From assembly GCA_965223435.1 (NCBI GenBank), contig CBDCWQ010000023.1, positions 1,364,001 through 1,428,000 of the forward strand: a stretch of 64,000 bases of DNA, written 5' to 3'. The number at the start of each line of letters is the position of its first letter. Position 1 is the stretch's first letter. The notes beneath the pieces are model-generated. The model was not told where the DNA came from and made no database searches. It was given only the letters and a program-made list of their open reading frames with translations. Shown here one piece after another: positions 52,273 through 60,453 of the stretch. Source of the stretch: CBDCWQ01 sp965223435 (GTDB lineage Bacteria; Myxococcota; Kuafuiibacteriia; Kuafuiibacteriales; Kuafuiibacteriaceae). The position numbers were made by a program, and so were the translations under genes.

Positions 52273-53139
52273 ATGCGTTTTTTTCAGGCCCAGCGTTCGT
52301 CGATGCTGACCACCCCCTTCCTCCTATTAGGCCTTGCGTGCGGCACGAAGGCTACCCCGGGTAACGGGTCAACAGGGAACAACACTGCCGCCGGGGGATC
52401 ACCCACCGGGACCGTTGTTCAGGTTACAGAATCCGGAACCTGGAGCCTTGAGCAAAAAGGCGACAGTCTTGCTTTTCGGGCCAAGGGCACCGACGTCTGG
52501 GCCTTTGCCGCCGGCAAAGCTGCCAGCGCGAAGAAAGGCGGGGGCCAGGTGCTTCCCGGCCTCGGCTTCGCGACCAGCGCCGCGGGTGCGTCCGGGAGCG
52601 TATTGGGGGCCGACAAGGAAGCCCCCTTCCTGATGCCCACCAAGTTCTGGGAGGAGCATCGTCTCGAGGTCAAAAATGACGGCGATACCCTCGTCTTTCG
52701 TTTTCTGTCCGGGACGGACACCGTCGAACTGCGGGCGTCGCCTCCGGGCAAGGACGGAGTCGATGTCGAAGTTGTCGGCCGTGCGTTCATCGCGCTTCCC
52801 CGCGATCAAACGGCGGTCAGCGGTTACGTGAAGGGGAAGCAGTCCTTCTCCTTCACCGCGAAAAGCGAGCGCGCTTCGATTCTTGAGCCTCGTGCGGACC
52901 GCATCGAGGTGAAGAGCCGTGACGGCCGGGTCATCGAGATCAACGGTGCCTGCCCGCGCACGCGGCTCACGGTCCCCGCCCGGCGGGGCGGCCAGGACGC
53001 GTTCTTGCTGGCCCTCGGCGGGGCATCGCCCGGCGGCGATCGGTTCCAAGAGGATGCCCTCTTTCCGCCTCCGCACCCTGAGTTGGTCGAGTGCTCCAAG
53101 AGCGCCAAGAGCGCCGTCAAAGTTCGCTGGTCGCTGTAA
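52273..53139 (+). CDS. Lipoprotein of unknown function
   Basis: 288 residues from ATG 52273, with GAGAGGG at about 6 bases. The signal ends in LLLGLAC. A Gly/Asn/Thr linker (TPGNGSTGNNTAAGG) precedes a beta-rich body: GTWSLEQKGDSLAFRA, EHRLEVKNDGDTLVFRFLSG, QSFSFTAKSERA, DRIEVKSRDGRVIEI. The two cysteines near the C-terminus may pair. No family recognised. Confidence 0.75.
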   Translation: MRFFQAQRSSMLTTPFLLLGLACGTKATPGNGSTGNNTAAGGSPTGTVVQVTESGTWSLEQKGDSLAFRAKGTDVWAFAAGKAASAKKGGGQVLPGLGFATSAAGASGSVLGADKEAPFLMPTKFWEEHRLEVKNDGDTLVFRFLSGTDTVELRASPPGKDGVDVEVVGRAFIALPRDQTAVSGYVKGKQSFSFTAKSERASILEPRADRIEVKSRDGRVIEINGACPRTRLTVPARRGGQDAFLLALGGASPGGDRFQEDALFPPPHPELVECSKSAKSAVKVRWSL

Positions 53140-53176
53140 AACCAGCCTTTTCTCTCTCCATTCAGTGGAAACTGGA

Positions 53177-53202
53177 CGGTCTCGGACCGCGGTCCGAGAC
53201 CG
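53177..53202. repeat. 26-bp perfect palindrome between convergent genes
   Basis: The half-site CGGTCTCGGACCG is followed directly by its exact reverse complement, with no spacer and no T tract. It lies 38 bases after one stop and 58 before the facing stop. It could act as a bidirectional terminator stem or as a protein-binding site. Confidence 0.6.
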
Positions 53203-53259
53203 AAAGCCCTTGGCGCGCCCTATCGTGTCCCGGTGCTCCTCAGGCCGTCGGTCCCCAAC

Positions 53260-53964
53260 TCAGTAGGGGATGCGGTTGGGGTTGATAAGGCCCTTGGGTT
53301 TCTTCTTCTTTGGGGGCTTGAGTTTTTGCTCCGGCTTACTCGCCGTGAAGGTCTTGAGCATCGCATCCAGGTCCTGAACCAGGACCTGGCGGGCATTCTC
53401 TGCCGCTTCCATGGTCAGGACGTAACCTCGCTCGTCCACAATGAACACCACTTGAATCACTCGGTTGGTGAGGCCGACGTGATTGCGCTCCCGGTATGTG
53501 AAGTGGGTTCTCTTGGCCGGCCGACCTGAGACCTTGATCTGGTCTCGGCCGAGCATCCGGAATCCGAAGGCTCCTTTTTTGGCCTCCTCGATGGCCTGAA
53601 GGGCGAGGTGTCCGGGGCTGACTTTGGGTGGGAGGGTGCGCATTTCCACGGTCAGGTGCGCGATGGCCATCCCATTTCTTTGCCGCTTCCAAAAGTCCAC
53701 CACGTGGTGGGTGTCGGGCCGGGGCTCGGCCCGCCAGCCCTGGGGCAGGGTCATCTTGAAGCGGCCTTCGGAGTCCAGATACGGGGCCTCCTTTTTCTGA
53801 TTGAGGAGGGCCTCGAGAGGACTCTGGGCCTGAGCCGAAGCCCAGGGCGTGGCACCGACACCGAGCGCCAAAGATACGCCGAAGGCCGAGAGGGCGCGAT
53901 GGGGCCGGTCCTGGCGTTTTCGTCGGTCGCGGTCACCGGTGGGCCCATCGGATTTCGTCGGCAT
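53260..53964 (-). CDS. Exported protein of unknown function
   Basis: 234 residues. The N-terminus is long and basic (about 25 residues) before the hydrophobic ALSAFGVSLALGVGATPWASAQA signal. The body begins EGRFKMTLPQGWRAEPRP and contains TVEMRTLPPKVSPG, RPAKRTHFTYRERNHVGLTNRVIQVVFIVDERGYVLTMEA; this resembles PsbP/DUF1795-like small alpha-beta proteins. Lys/Pro-rich tail. It converges on the lipoprotein gene around the palindrome. Confidence 0.7.
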   Translation of the reverse strand: MPTKSDGPTGDRDRRKRQDRPHRALSAFGVSLALGVGATPWASAQAQSPLEALLNQKKEAPYLDSEGRFKMTLPQGWRAEPRPDTHHVVDFWKRQRNGMAIAHLTVEMRTLPPKVSPGHLALQAIEEAKKGAFGFRMLGRDQIKVSGRPAKRTHFTYRERNHVGLTNRVIQVVFIVDERGYVLTMEAAENARQVLVQDLDAMLKTFTASKPEQKLKPPKKKKPKGLINPNRIPY

Positions 53965-54106
53965 GGCCCGAGCATACCATGCCTACACCGCCCGGCGCGG
54001 TGATCCACGTTCACCTTGGCGCCCTCGGGGGGGGACGCGATCCAAAGTTTGGTGGCTTAGTGAACGGTGTTTGACGACGCTGGAGCGAGAAGGTACCTAA
54101 AAGGGC

Positions 54107-54940
54107 GTGGGCCTGTCGCTTTTGAGCTTCGGTGTGTTGCTCGGGGGCCTTTCCGTCGGCCTTCCGCCGCCCCTTTGCCGGGGGCGGGTTGTGGGACCTT
54201 ACGAACCTGGTCGGGATGAAGATCCGAGCGCGCGGGCGATTGCTGAAGTGCAGATTGCGTATGAAGCCCTGTGTCCAGGCGATCGGTGCGGCACCGGCCG
54301 CATCGTCAAAAATGCCACCATCGGAAACAATGCAGCCACCTGGGTTTCCGGCATTCGGGACGGGGCTCAGACCCACGCCAAGATCGTGTATTCAGCTCAG
54401 TTTCTTGACGCCTTGAACGTGAGCTTCGGGCCGGGGGCTTCCTTTGGGGTGTTGGCCCATGAGGTAGGGCACCACCTGACCGCCGCCTTATCTCTTCGCC
54501 ACCGGTTCGAATCGTCCTGGAACGAGGAGCTTCGTGCGGACTACCTTGCAGGGTGCGCCCTCGGTCGGACGGGGACGCCCCCGGACTCCATGGAAAACGC
54601 TCTTAGGGCATTGGCCAGCGTGGCCACCCGGTCCCATCCGTCATTCAATCAGAGGAATCCCGCGGTCCGTAAGGGCTATCGCGATTGTGTGTCTGGTGCC
54701 GATGGGTTTGCGCGAGCGCGGAGGGTCTTTGGGCTCCAGTCGGCGTTTCGGAGCGGCGTCCGACCGAACGGTTGTTTTGGCTATTGGTATCGATTGACGC
54801 AGGAGATCAACCGAGTCGGCCCCGTGGCGAGTCCTCGTCGCCGCGCTGGGCCGTATCGGACCGAAGCGCGCTGCACCCGCGCCCGCAAAAAGACCGTGGG
54901 CGCGGGGCTTCGCCAGGCGGAGGCGTGCCGCTGTGAATAG
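54107..54940 (+). CDS. Exported zinc metallopeptidase (HExxH, gluzincin-like)
   Basis: 277 residues from a GTG start. A hydrophobic signal (LLSFGVLLGGLSVGL) is followed by a peptidase core: His118-Glu119-x-x-His122 in VLAHEVGHHLTAAL, and the third ligand region NEELRADYLAGCALG (Glu141 and Asp145) downstream, the spacing of M48-like families. The N-terminal part contains a conserved-looking CPGDRCGTG pair of cysteines. Substrate unknown. The stop overlaps the start of the M23 peptidase gene by 8 bases, so the two are translationally coupled, which hints at envelope or peptidoglycan-related work. Confidence 0.75.
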   Translation: MGLSLLSFGVLLGGLSVGLPPPLCRGRVVGPYEPGRDEDPSARAIAEVQIAYEALCPGDRCGTGRIVKNATIGNNAATWVSGIRDGAQTHAKIVYSAQFLDALNVSFGPGASFGVLAHEVGHHLTAALSLRHRFESSWNEELRADYLAGCALGRTGTPPDSMENALRALASVATRSHPSFNQRNPAVRKGYRDCVSGADGFARARRVFGLQSAFRSGVRPNGCFGYWYRLTQEINRVGPVASPRRRAGPYRTEARCTRARKKTVGAGLRQAEACRCE

Positions 54941-56234
54941 TTGCAGGGTTTTGCGCTTTGGTTTGTGGTTCTGGTGTGGAACCGTGGCGTGCCACGGCGC
55001 GCAGGTTTCTGAGGGTCTGGAAGAAGCGCTTCAACCCGAGGTGTCGGTCGCGGACTATGGCGATGCCATCGGACCTGAGCCACGCCCGGTGAGCGAGTAT
55101 CATGTGGGCGAGATTCGTTCTGGGGACGCGCTCAGCACCGCCCTGGGTCGTCTCGGGGTTTCGGGGCAGGAGACCGACGCCGTGGTGCGGGCGCTTCACG
55201 GTTTGTTTGATTTTCGGGTCGCGAAGCGGGGCCACTGGTTCGAGATCGAGCGAGGGGCATTGGGGGAGCTTCAGCGGTTTCGCTACACCGTGGGGCCGCG
55301 GACGGTTTTTTCGGCCCACCGGGATCAGGATGGCTCTTTTTTGGGTCTCAAGGAACCGGTGGTTGTGGACACCAAAGCGACGCTGGTGACCGGCACCGTG
55401 GAGCATTCCTTATCACAAGCCATGCAAGCGGTGGCGGAGAAGCCGTGGCTTGCGCTCACCATGGTCGACATCCTTGCTTGGGATGTCGATTTTTTTACCG
55501 AGACCCAAACCGGCGATACGTTTCGCATTCTGGTTGAGAAGCACTACGTCGACGGTGATTTTGTCGACTACGGACGCATTCTCGGTGCCGAATATGGGAT
55601 GCGCGATAAGACCCGTCATCGCGCCTTTTTCTACCAAAACGCGAAGGGCAAGAGCAGTTACTTTCGGGAGGACGGCACCGCCGTCGAACGGGCGTTCCTC
55701 AAGTCTCCCATCAAGTTTGCCAGCGTCACCAGTCGGTACGGCCTGCGCCGTCACCCGGTGCTCAAGTACGTACGCGCCCACCGAGGGGTTGACTACGGGG
55801 CCCCTCAGGGCACGTCTGTATGGACGGTGGCCGACGGCGTGGTCCGTTTTGTGGGGAGGCGGGGTAACTACGGCAAGATGGTGATCATTCGTCACAAAAA
55901 TGCGTTTGAGACCCGTTACGCGCACCTGTCACGATTTGCCCGGGGGCTTCGGCGCGGGGTGCGGGTCACCCAAAAGCAAGTGGTTGGGTATGTGGGGCAG
56001 ACCGGTCTGGCGACCGGACCTCATTTGCACTTCGAGGTCCTGAAAAGGGGCCGACATATCAACCCCAAAGGGGTTGTTTCTCCGCCTCGGCCCCCCGTTC
56101 CGGAAGATGAGGTTGCGCGGTTTCGTGATTCGATTCGTCCGGTGGCGCTTTCTCTCGATGGCCCCAGTGTTCCTGACGCCGACTCCGAGAAAACCAAACC
56201 CCAGTACGGGCAGCTTTCGGTTTCCCCTAGGTGA
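54933..56234 (+). CDS. MepM-like M23 peptidoglycan DD-endopeptidase, lipoprotein
   Basis: 433 residues from a GTG start inside the end of the previous gene. Lipobox-like WCGTVAC. A LysM/OapA-like region (EIRSGDALSTALGRLGVSGQE) and a regulatory beta domain (about 90-260) precede the M23 domain: SRYGLRRHPVLKYVRAHRG and GVDYGAP give the His and Asp ligands, TRYAHLSRF the middle His, and GPHLHFEVLKRG the HxH pair. The order matches MepM/YebA-type endopeptidases that cut cross-links for cell growth. The tail is Pro-rich. Confidence 0.87.
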   Translation: MNSCRVLRFGLWFWCGTVACHGAQVSEGLEEALQPEVSVADYGDAIGPEPRPVSEYHVGEIRSGDALSTALGRLGVSGQETDAVVRALHGLFDFRVAKRGHWFEIERGALGELQRFRYTVGPRTVFSAHRDQDGSFLGLKEPVVVDTKATLVTGTVEHSLSQAMQAVAEKPWLALTMVDILAWDVDFFTETQTGDTFRILVEKHYVDGDFVDYGRILGAEYGMRDKTRHRAFFYQNAKGKSSYFREDGTAVERAFLKSPIKFASVTSRYGLRRHPVLKYVRAHRGVDYGAPQGTSVWTVADGVVRFVGRRGNYGKMVIIRHKNAFETRYAHLSRFARGLRRGVRVTQKQVVGYVGQTGLATGPHLHFEVLKRGRHINPKGVVSPPRPPVPEDEVARFRDSIRPVALSLDGPSVPDADSEKTKPQYGQLSVSPR

Positions 56235-56326
56235 TTTGACCCCGTTTCCTGCGGTGACCGGCGCACCCGTTACGGTGCTGGCCCACGCAAGCGGATGGGG
56301 CCAATGCCGGTCAGCCGAGGCATCAT

Positions 56327-57424
56327 TTACGGGTTCTTGGGTTCGCCTGCAGGCGGGCTGCCCGGGGTTTGGAGCGCTTGGATGCGCGCTTTGAGGCGAA
56401 GTTGTTGTGCGTACTCCGGATGGGCGTTCAGTAAGGTCTTCCAGGCCCCGAGGGCTTTTTCGCGCCCCTGGCTCGAGGCCGACAGGATAAGGCCGTAGGC
56501 AAACAGGACTTGCGGCGATTGTTTGTGTTTTTTGTAGGCGTCCTCAATGATTTTTTGGGCTTCTTGCTGTTTTCTTTGGGCAAACAGGGCCTCCGAGAGT
56601 CCGGCCATGGCCGACGGATCGTCAGGACTGAGCTGAAGCGCTTCTTTGTACGCGGTCTCTGCCGCGCCCGGGTCTCTTTTTTGCATGGCCAAAAAGGCGC
56701 GTTGAATCGCCTGACCGAAGGCATTCAACGCGCCGACGTCTTGGCCTTCGGTTTTGGGTACGGGATGCTTCGGAATGGGCGCCTCGGGTGGGGCCGAGGG
56801 GCCTGGCTGGGTGCTGGGTTGCGCGTCGGTAGGGCGCGCTGGCCCAAGTTTGGCATCGATTTGCGCGATGGCGCTTCGAATGTAAGCGGCCCGAGGGTGC
56901 CCGGGCGCAACCGCCAAAAGCCGGTTCCAGGCCAGACGCGCTTGGCGAATGGCCTCGGTGCTGCCGTCACGCTCGAGCAGGGAACCAAACACCCACAGGC
57001 AATCGGGCTCTTCTCGATTCACGCGAAAACACCCTCGGAGCTCTTCGACGGAGGCGCGTACGTATCCGAGTTCGAGGTAGCCCTCGGCGAGTCCGGCCGC
57101 AATGCGTGTATTGTCGGGCGCTTTTTTGCGCGCTCGGGAGAACGAGGTGACGGCCTTGAAGAGCTGCCCCGCCTCCAGGTACAAGCCCGCAAGGTCCACC
57201 AAGGCCTTCGTGTCCTCTTGATGGGCGTGCCAGTGACGCTCCTTTTGGTCGATGGCTGCGCGGAGTTCGGGGTGTACAAGCGCGCCGGGGCGATCAAAGT
57301 CGAGGGTGCAGGCCCCAGCCCATATCAACAGCATGCCCCCAAAAGCGAGGCGTGCCGGTTTGGGTCCGTCCGCCAGACACCTCGGGTACCCTGGGCTGCC
57401 GGCTCGATCGGTTGTCCGCCTCAT
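56327..57424 (-). CDS. TPR-repeat lipoprotein
   Basis: About 365 residues from ATG 57424; in-frame starts at 57439 and 57487 are alternatives. The lipobox is LLIWAGAC after a basic segment. Three to four TPR units lie in the first half (KALVDLAGLYLEAGQLFKAVTSFSRARKKAP, and next repeats) and three in the second (AMQKRDPGAAETAYKEALQLSPDDPSAMAGLSEALF), separated by a Pro-rich linker. Such lipoproteins serve as envelope scaffolds. It converges on the MepM-like gene. Confidence 0.8.
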   Translation of the reverse strand: MRRTTDRAGSPGYPRCLADGPKPARLAFGGMLLIWAGACTLDFDRPGALVHPELRAAIDQKERHWHAHQEDTKALVDLAGLYLEAGQLFKAVTSFSRARKKAPDNTRIAAGLAEGYLELGYVRASVEELRGCFRVNREEPDCLWVFGSLLERDGSTEAIRQARLAWNRLLAVAPGHPRAAYIRSAIAQIDAKLGPARPTDAQPSTQPGPSAPPEAPIPKHPVPKTEGQDVGALNAFGQAIQRAFLAMQKRDPGAAETAYKEALQLSPDDPSAMAGLSEALFAQRKQQEAQKIIEDAYKKHKQSPQVLFAYGLILSASSQGREKALGAWKTLLNAHPEYAQQLRLKARIQALQTPGSPPAGEPKNP

Positions 57425-57808
57425 GGCCGGGGGGACCATCCCGGGCTCCCCGGCGCGGGTCAAGGGGACGTCGCCCCGAACTTCCAAGCTCAGTCGTTGG
57501 CTGTGCGGTTTCTTGGTCTGAGAGACAGCGGGGCCGTTTTTTTGGGGCGACGATCCGGGGGCACTTCGGGGGCCGAACGAGCCTCTCCCTCATATTTTCT
57601 CCATAAATGGCTGAAAACGAAACCTTTTTGGTGACTCCAGTCACGTCTGGAGCGGGCCCATGGGGGTAAAATTGAACCCCATGACAAATGCGGGGAAGAA
57701 ATGGACCCGCTAGGGTGTTTCACCCTAATCGCAGGGCGTGAGCACATCTGGAGGCCTGGCCATGGGCTTGGGTCGTCTGAGTGCGTCGCCCAATCGCGGA
57801 GATAGGCG
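57425..57808. other. 384-bp divergent control region
   Basis: No gene is supported. It separates the TPR lipoprotein from the membrane zinc-ribbon protein. Its downstream half holds the three-hairpin array at 57659-57727; the upstream half shows nothing recognisable. Confidence 0.45.
57659..57727 (+). other. Array of three short hairpins in a gene leader
   Basis: CATGGGG (57659-57665) pairs with CCCCATG (57677-57683); GCGGG pairs with CCCGC around a purine-rich loop (about 57690-57710); TAGGGTG (57711-57717) pairs with CACCCTA (57721-57727) around TTT. The array ends 81 bases before the start at 57809. It does not match a riboswitch that I recognise. A structured leader RNA or repeated operators are both possible. 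Confidence 0.4.
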
Positions 57809-58693
57809 ATGTGGGCTTGGGCAAAAAAAGGGATCAGTGGCTTGTCAAAAGCGGCGTGGGCGGATCTTGCCATCCCCAGTTTGCTGACCGTCCTCTTGGG
57901 ATTTGGACTGGGTTTGGTCCCGCTGGTCAATGGGCACCTTCACTGGAATCTTTGGTTGGTGTTGCCCATCAGCGGCTTCTTACTCGGCCAAGGTTTCGGG
58001 CTGGTTCAGCTTCAGATCGTTCGGGCTTTGGACGCCCGCCTGTCCATGCCTATGCTTCTTTTTCTCGGGGTGTCCGGGGTCGCGGGCTACCTGGCCACGG
58101 ACTATGGTCTATACAGCTCGATGGTGGTGCCCATTCAGGGAGCCCCTGGGATGGCCGATGGGCGATATCCGTTGCCCGCGTTGATGAGCTTCGCGGGTTT
58201 CCTTGAGATGCAGTTTGGCGGCGCGCTCGATCCGGCCTTAGGGGGCAGCCCCATGGGTATGAGGCTATCGTTCATCTCCGATCTTGTGGGCTGCTTCGTA
58301 GGCACCGTCGTGTGTCTCGGGATCGGGAAAAGCCGGCTCGGCTATTGTCGGCCGTGCGATCGGTACCACCGCCAGCACCGCCGGCAGGAACTTGTTTTGA
58401 CCGACGACGTTGGGGTTGTGGAAAACGTTCTGCATCGCATGACGACTTTCGTCACCGAGGGCCGCTATCGTGACCTCGTGAAACACCTCGATGACGTTGA
58501 AGCGGGAGAGACAACCCTATCGGGGACGACGATGGTGGTGGCAGAGCATTTTTTCTGCCCGAGTTGTGGTCGCCGGATTCTCCACGGGAGTGTGCACGCC
58601 CGTTCAGGTCGCTACGAATGGTCCGAAATCGCGGGTCTGTCCTTCCGGGTCAAGTCTAAGAAGGCTCGTGATCGCTTGACCAGCGTGAGCTGA
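57809..58693 (+). CDS. Four-helix membrane protein with cytoplasmic zinc-ribbon tail
   Basis: 294 residues from ATG 57809, with GGAG at 8 bases. Four hydrophobic segments in the first 185 residues (LAIPSLLTVLLGFGLGLVPLV, LWLVLPISGFLLGQGFG, MLLFLGVSGVAGYLA, FISDLVGCFVGTVVCLGIG). The soluble C-terminal part carries two CxxC knuckles, GYCRPCDRYH (about 190) and FFCPSCGRRILHG (about 250), likely one zinc ribbon. No family recognised; a sensor or regulator at the inner membrane is a guess. Confidence 0.7.
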   Translation: MWAWAKKGISGLSKAAWADLAIPSLLTVLLGFGLGLVPLVNGHLHWNLWLVLPISGFLLGQGFGLVQLQIVRALDARLSMPMLLFLGVSGVAGYLATDYGLYSSMVVPIQGAPGMADGRYPLPALMSFAGFLEMQFGGALDPALGGSPMGMRLSFISDLVGCFVGTVVCLGIGKSRLGYCRPCDRYHRQHRRQELVLTDDVGVVENVLHRMTTFVTEGRYRDLVKHLDDVEAGETTLSGTTMVVAEHFFCPSCGRRILHGSVHARSGRYEWSEIAGLSFRVKSKKARDRLTSVS

Positions 58694-58740
58694 GGAATGT
58701 GGATTGCCTCTCGGTGCGGGGGCGCGGTAGCCCTTCGCCT

Positions 58741-59766
58741 ATGGACGTGCTCCAGCTGACCCGTGACCTGGTCCAGATACCCTCGATCAGTGGCTTAGAG
58801 GGCGAGGTCGGGGTTTACATCGCCGATCGACTCGAGGCCCAGGGGTGGCGGGTTGTGCGCCAGACCATCCCGCCTGCTGAGGGGGTGGAGGCAAAAAAGC
58901 CGAGACTCAATGTCCTCGCGCTCCCCGATGAACATCGGGCCCCCGAGGTGGTCCTCACCACCCATATCGATACCGTCCCCCCTTTCATCCCCATTTCGGA
59001 AGACGACACCTATCTGTACGGGCGGGGCACATGCGATGCCAAAGGCATTTTTGCCGCCCAGTGGGTGGCGGCCGAAGCCCTACGCCAAAAGGGGGAGCGT
59101 CGCGTTGCGCTCTTGGGGGTTGTCGGGGAAGAGACGGACTCACTCGGTGCCAAACACGTCGATCAGATCCTTCCGAAGGTTCGGTGGATCGTGGATGGAG
59201 AGCCCACCGATTCTCGGTTTGCCGCCGGGGCCAAGGGCGTCTTGTCCTTGAAGCTGAGCGTTGAAGGTCAGGCGGCTCACAGCGCGTACCCGGAAAAAGG
59301 CGATTCGGCGGCCCATGCCTTGCTCGAAGCTTTGGCGCCTCTGCTGAAGGCCAAGCTTCCCTTCGAAGAAAAATTTGGGCCGACAACGGTGAATATTGGG
59401 CTCTTGCAGGCTGGGCTTGCACCCAACGTGTTGGCGCCTTTGGCGACGGCCGCACTGATGGTTCGGCTGGGAACCGATAGAAAAACGGTGCTCCATGAGA
59501 TTGAGCGGATCTTGGGCCCGCGCGTCAACATTGAAGTCGTCTCTCAAAGCGAGCCCCAAGAAATCTTTGTGCCCCAGGACCAATCGGGCATCCTTGTCCG
59601 CTTCGGCTCCGACGTGCCCCACCTCTCGCATCTGGGGACGCCGTTGTTGGTGGGGCCAGGGTCCATTCACGACGCCCACACCTCGGGAGAGAAGATCGCA
59701 AAGCAGGAGCTTTTAGACTCGGTGGTGCTCTATGAGCGCTTGGCCGAAACGCTCCTGAACCTGTAG
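58741..59766 (+). CDS. M20-family metallopeptidase (ArgE/DapE/ACY1-like)
   Basis: 341 residues from ATG 58741; an in-frame start lies 42 bases upstream. The metal site is complete: LTTHIDTVPP (His, and catalytic Asp), GRGTCDAKG (bridging Asp), VGEETDS (catalytic and metal Glu), DGEPTD (Glu) and GPGSIHDAHTSGEKI (His). The dimerisation insert starts GQAAHSAYPEKGDSA. The enzyme hydrolyses an N-acyl amino acid or similar amide (acetylornithine or succinyl-diaminopimelate are candidates). It is 14 bases before the adenosyltransferase gene. Confidence 0.88.
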   Translation: MDVLQLTRDLVQIPSISGLEGEVGVYIADRLEAQGWRVVRQTIPPAEGVEAKKPRLNVLALPDEHRAPEVVLTTHIDTVPPFIPISEDDTYLYGRGTCDAKGIFAAQWVAAEALRQKGERRVALLGVVGEETDSLGAKHVDQILPKVRWIVDGEPTDSRFAAGAKGVLSLKLSVEGQAAHSAYPEKGDSAAHALLEALAPLLKAKLPFEEKFGPTTVNIGLLQAGLAPNVLAPLATAALMVRLGTDRKTVLHEIERILGPRVNIEVVSQSEPQEIFVPQDQSGILVRFGSDVPHLSHLGTPLLVGPGSIHDAHTSGEKIAKQELLDSVVLYERLAETLLNL

Positions 59767-59780
59767 GGGCGACACCGGTC

Positions 59781-60383
59781 ATGGGTGTGATCATCAACCG
59801 TGTGTACACGCGCATAGGCGACGACGGAACAACTTCGCTGGCCGGTGGTCAGAAAGTGGGCAAGAATTCGGCCCGAGTCGAAGCCTTTGGATCGCTGGAC
59901 GAGTTGAACGCCATCTTGGGCCTGGCGCGCGAGCTCTTGGCGGACCGCGACGAAGGCACCCGTGAGTCGAGAATTTCGCTCGCTGGCGCGCTTTTACGGC
60001 GGCAGCACGAACTCTTCGACTTGGGTGCGGAGATGGCAACCAAAACCGAGGATATTCGTGACCAAGGACGCTTGGTCGGCGACCCTGAGATCGCCGGGCT
60101 TGAGGCCGAGATGGATGAAGTGCTTCCCGGGCTTCCTCCGCTCCGCTCTTTTATCCTTCCTGGTGGCGGTTTGCTTGCCGCCCAACTCCACCAAGCGCGA
60201 ACCGTTTGCCGACGGGCGGAACGGCGCCTGGTGGCGCTTCATCGAGAAGAGCCCCAACGCCCGGTCGTGCTTTCGTACATCAATCGTCTCAGTGATTGGC
60301 TCTTCGTTTTTGCCCGCCACGCGTCGCTTTTGGTCGGCCGGCCAGAGGTGCTTTGGCAGCCGAAGGGTGCGCGCGAGCGGTAG
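59781..60383 (+). CDS. PduO-type corrinoid adenosyltransferase (ATP:cob(I)alamin)
   Basis: 200 residues. Family motifs: YTRIGDDGTTSL, RVEAFGSLDELNA, FILPGG, the ATP-binding CRRAERRLV and YINRLSDWLFVFAR. It transfers the adenosyl group from ATP to cob(I)alamin, making coenzyme B12. Its presence implies B12-dependent enzymes elsewhere in the genome. Probably co-transcribed with the M20 peptidase gene. Confidence 0.93.
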   Translation: MGVIINRVYTRIGDDGTTSLAGGQKVGKNSARVEAFGSLDELNAILGLARELLADRDEGTRESRISLAGALLRRQHELFDLGAEMATKTEDIRDQGRLVGDPEIAGLEAEMDEVLPGLPPLRSFILPGGGLLAAQLHQARTVCRRAERRLVALHREEPQRPVVLSYINRLSDWLFVFARHASLLVGRPEVLWQPKGARER

Positions 60384-60453
60384 ACTTGTTTGATCTGCAA
60401 TGGGGTTGGGCGAGCGCTTGGCTGTCTCGCCCGAGGGGCGTGGGAGCGTTGGG

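Noticed and set aside
51735..52364. 209-codon open frame in the large gap
   Set aside because: No ribosome binding site, no motif, and it overlaps the well-supported start of the lipoprotein gene at 52273 in another frame.
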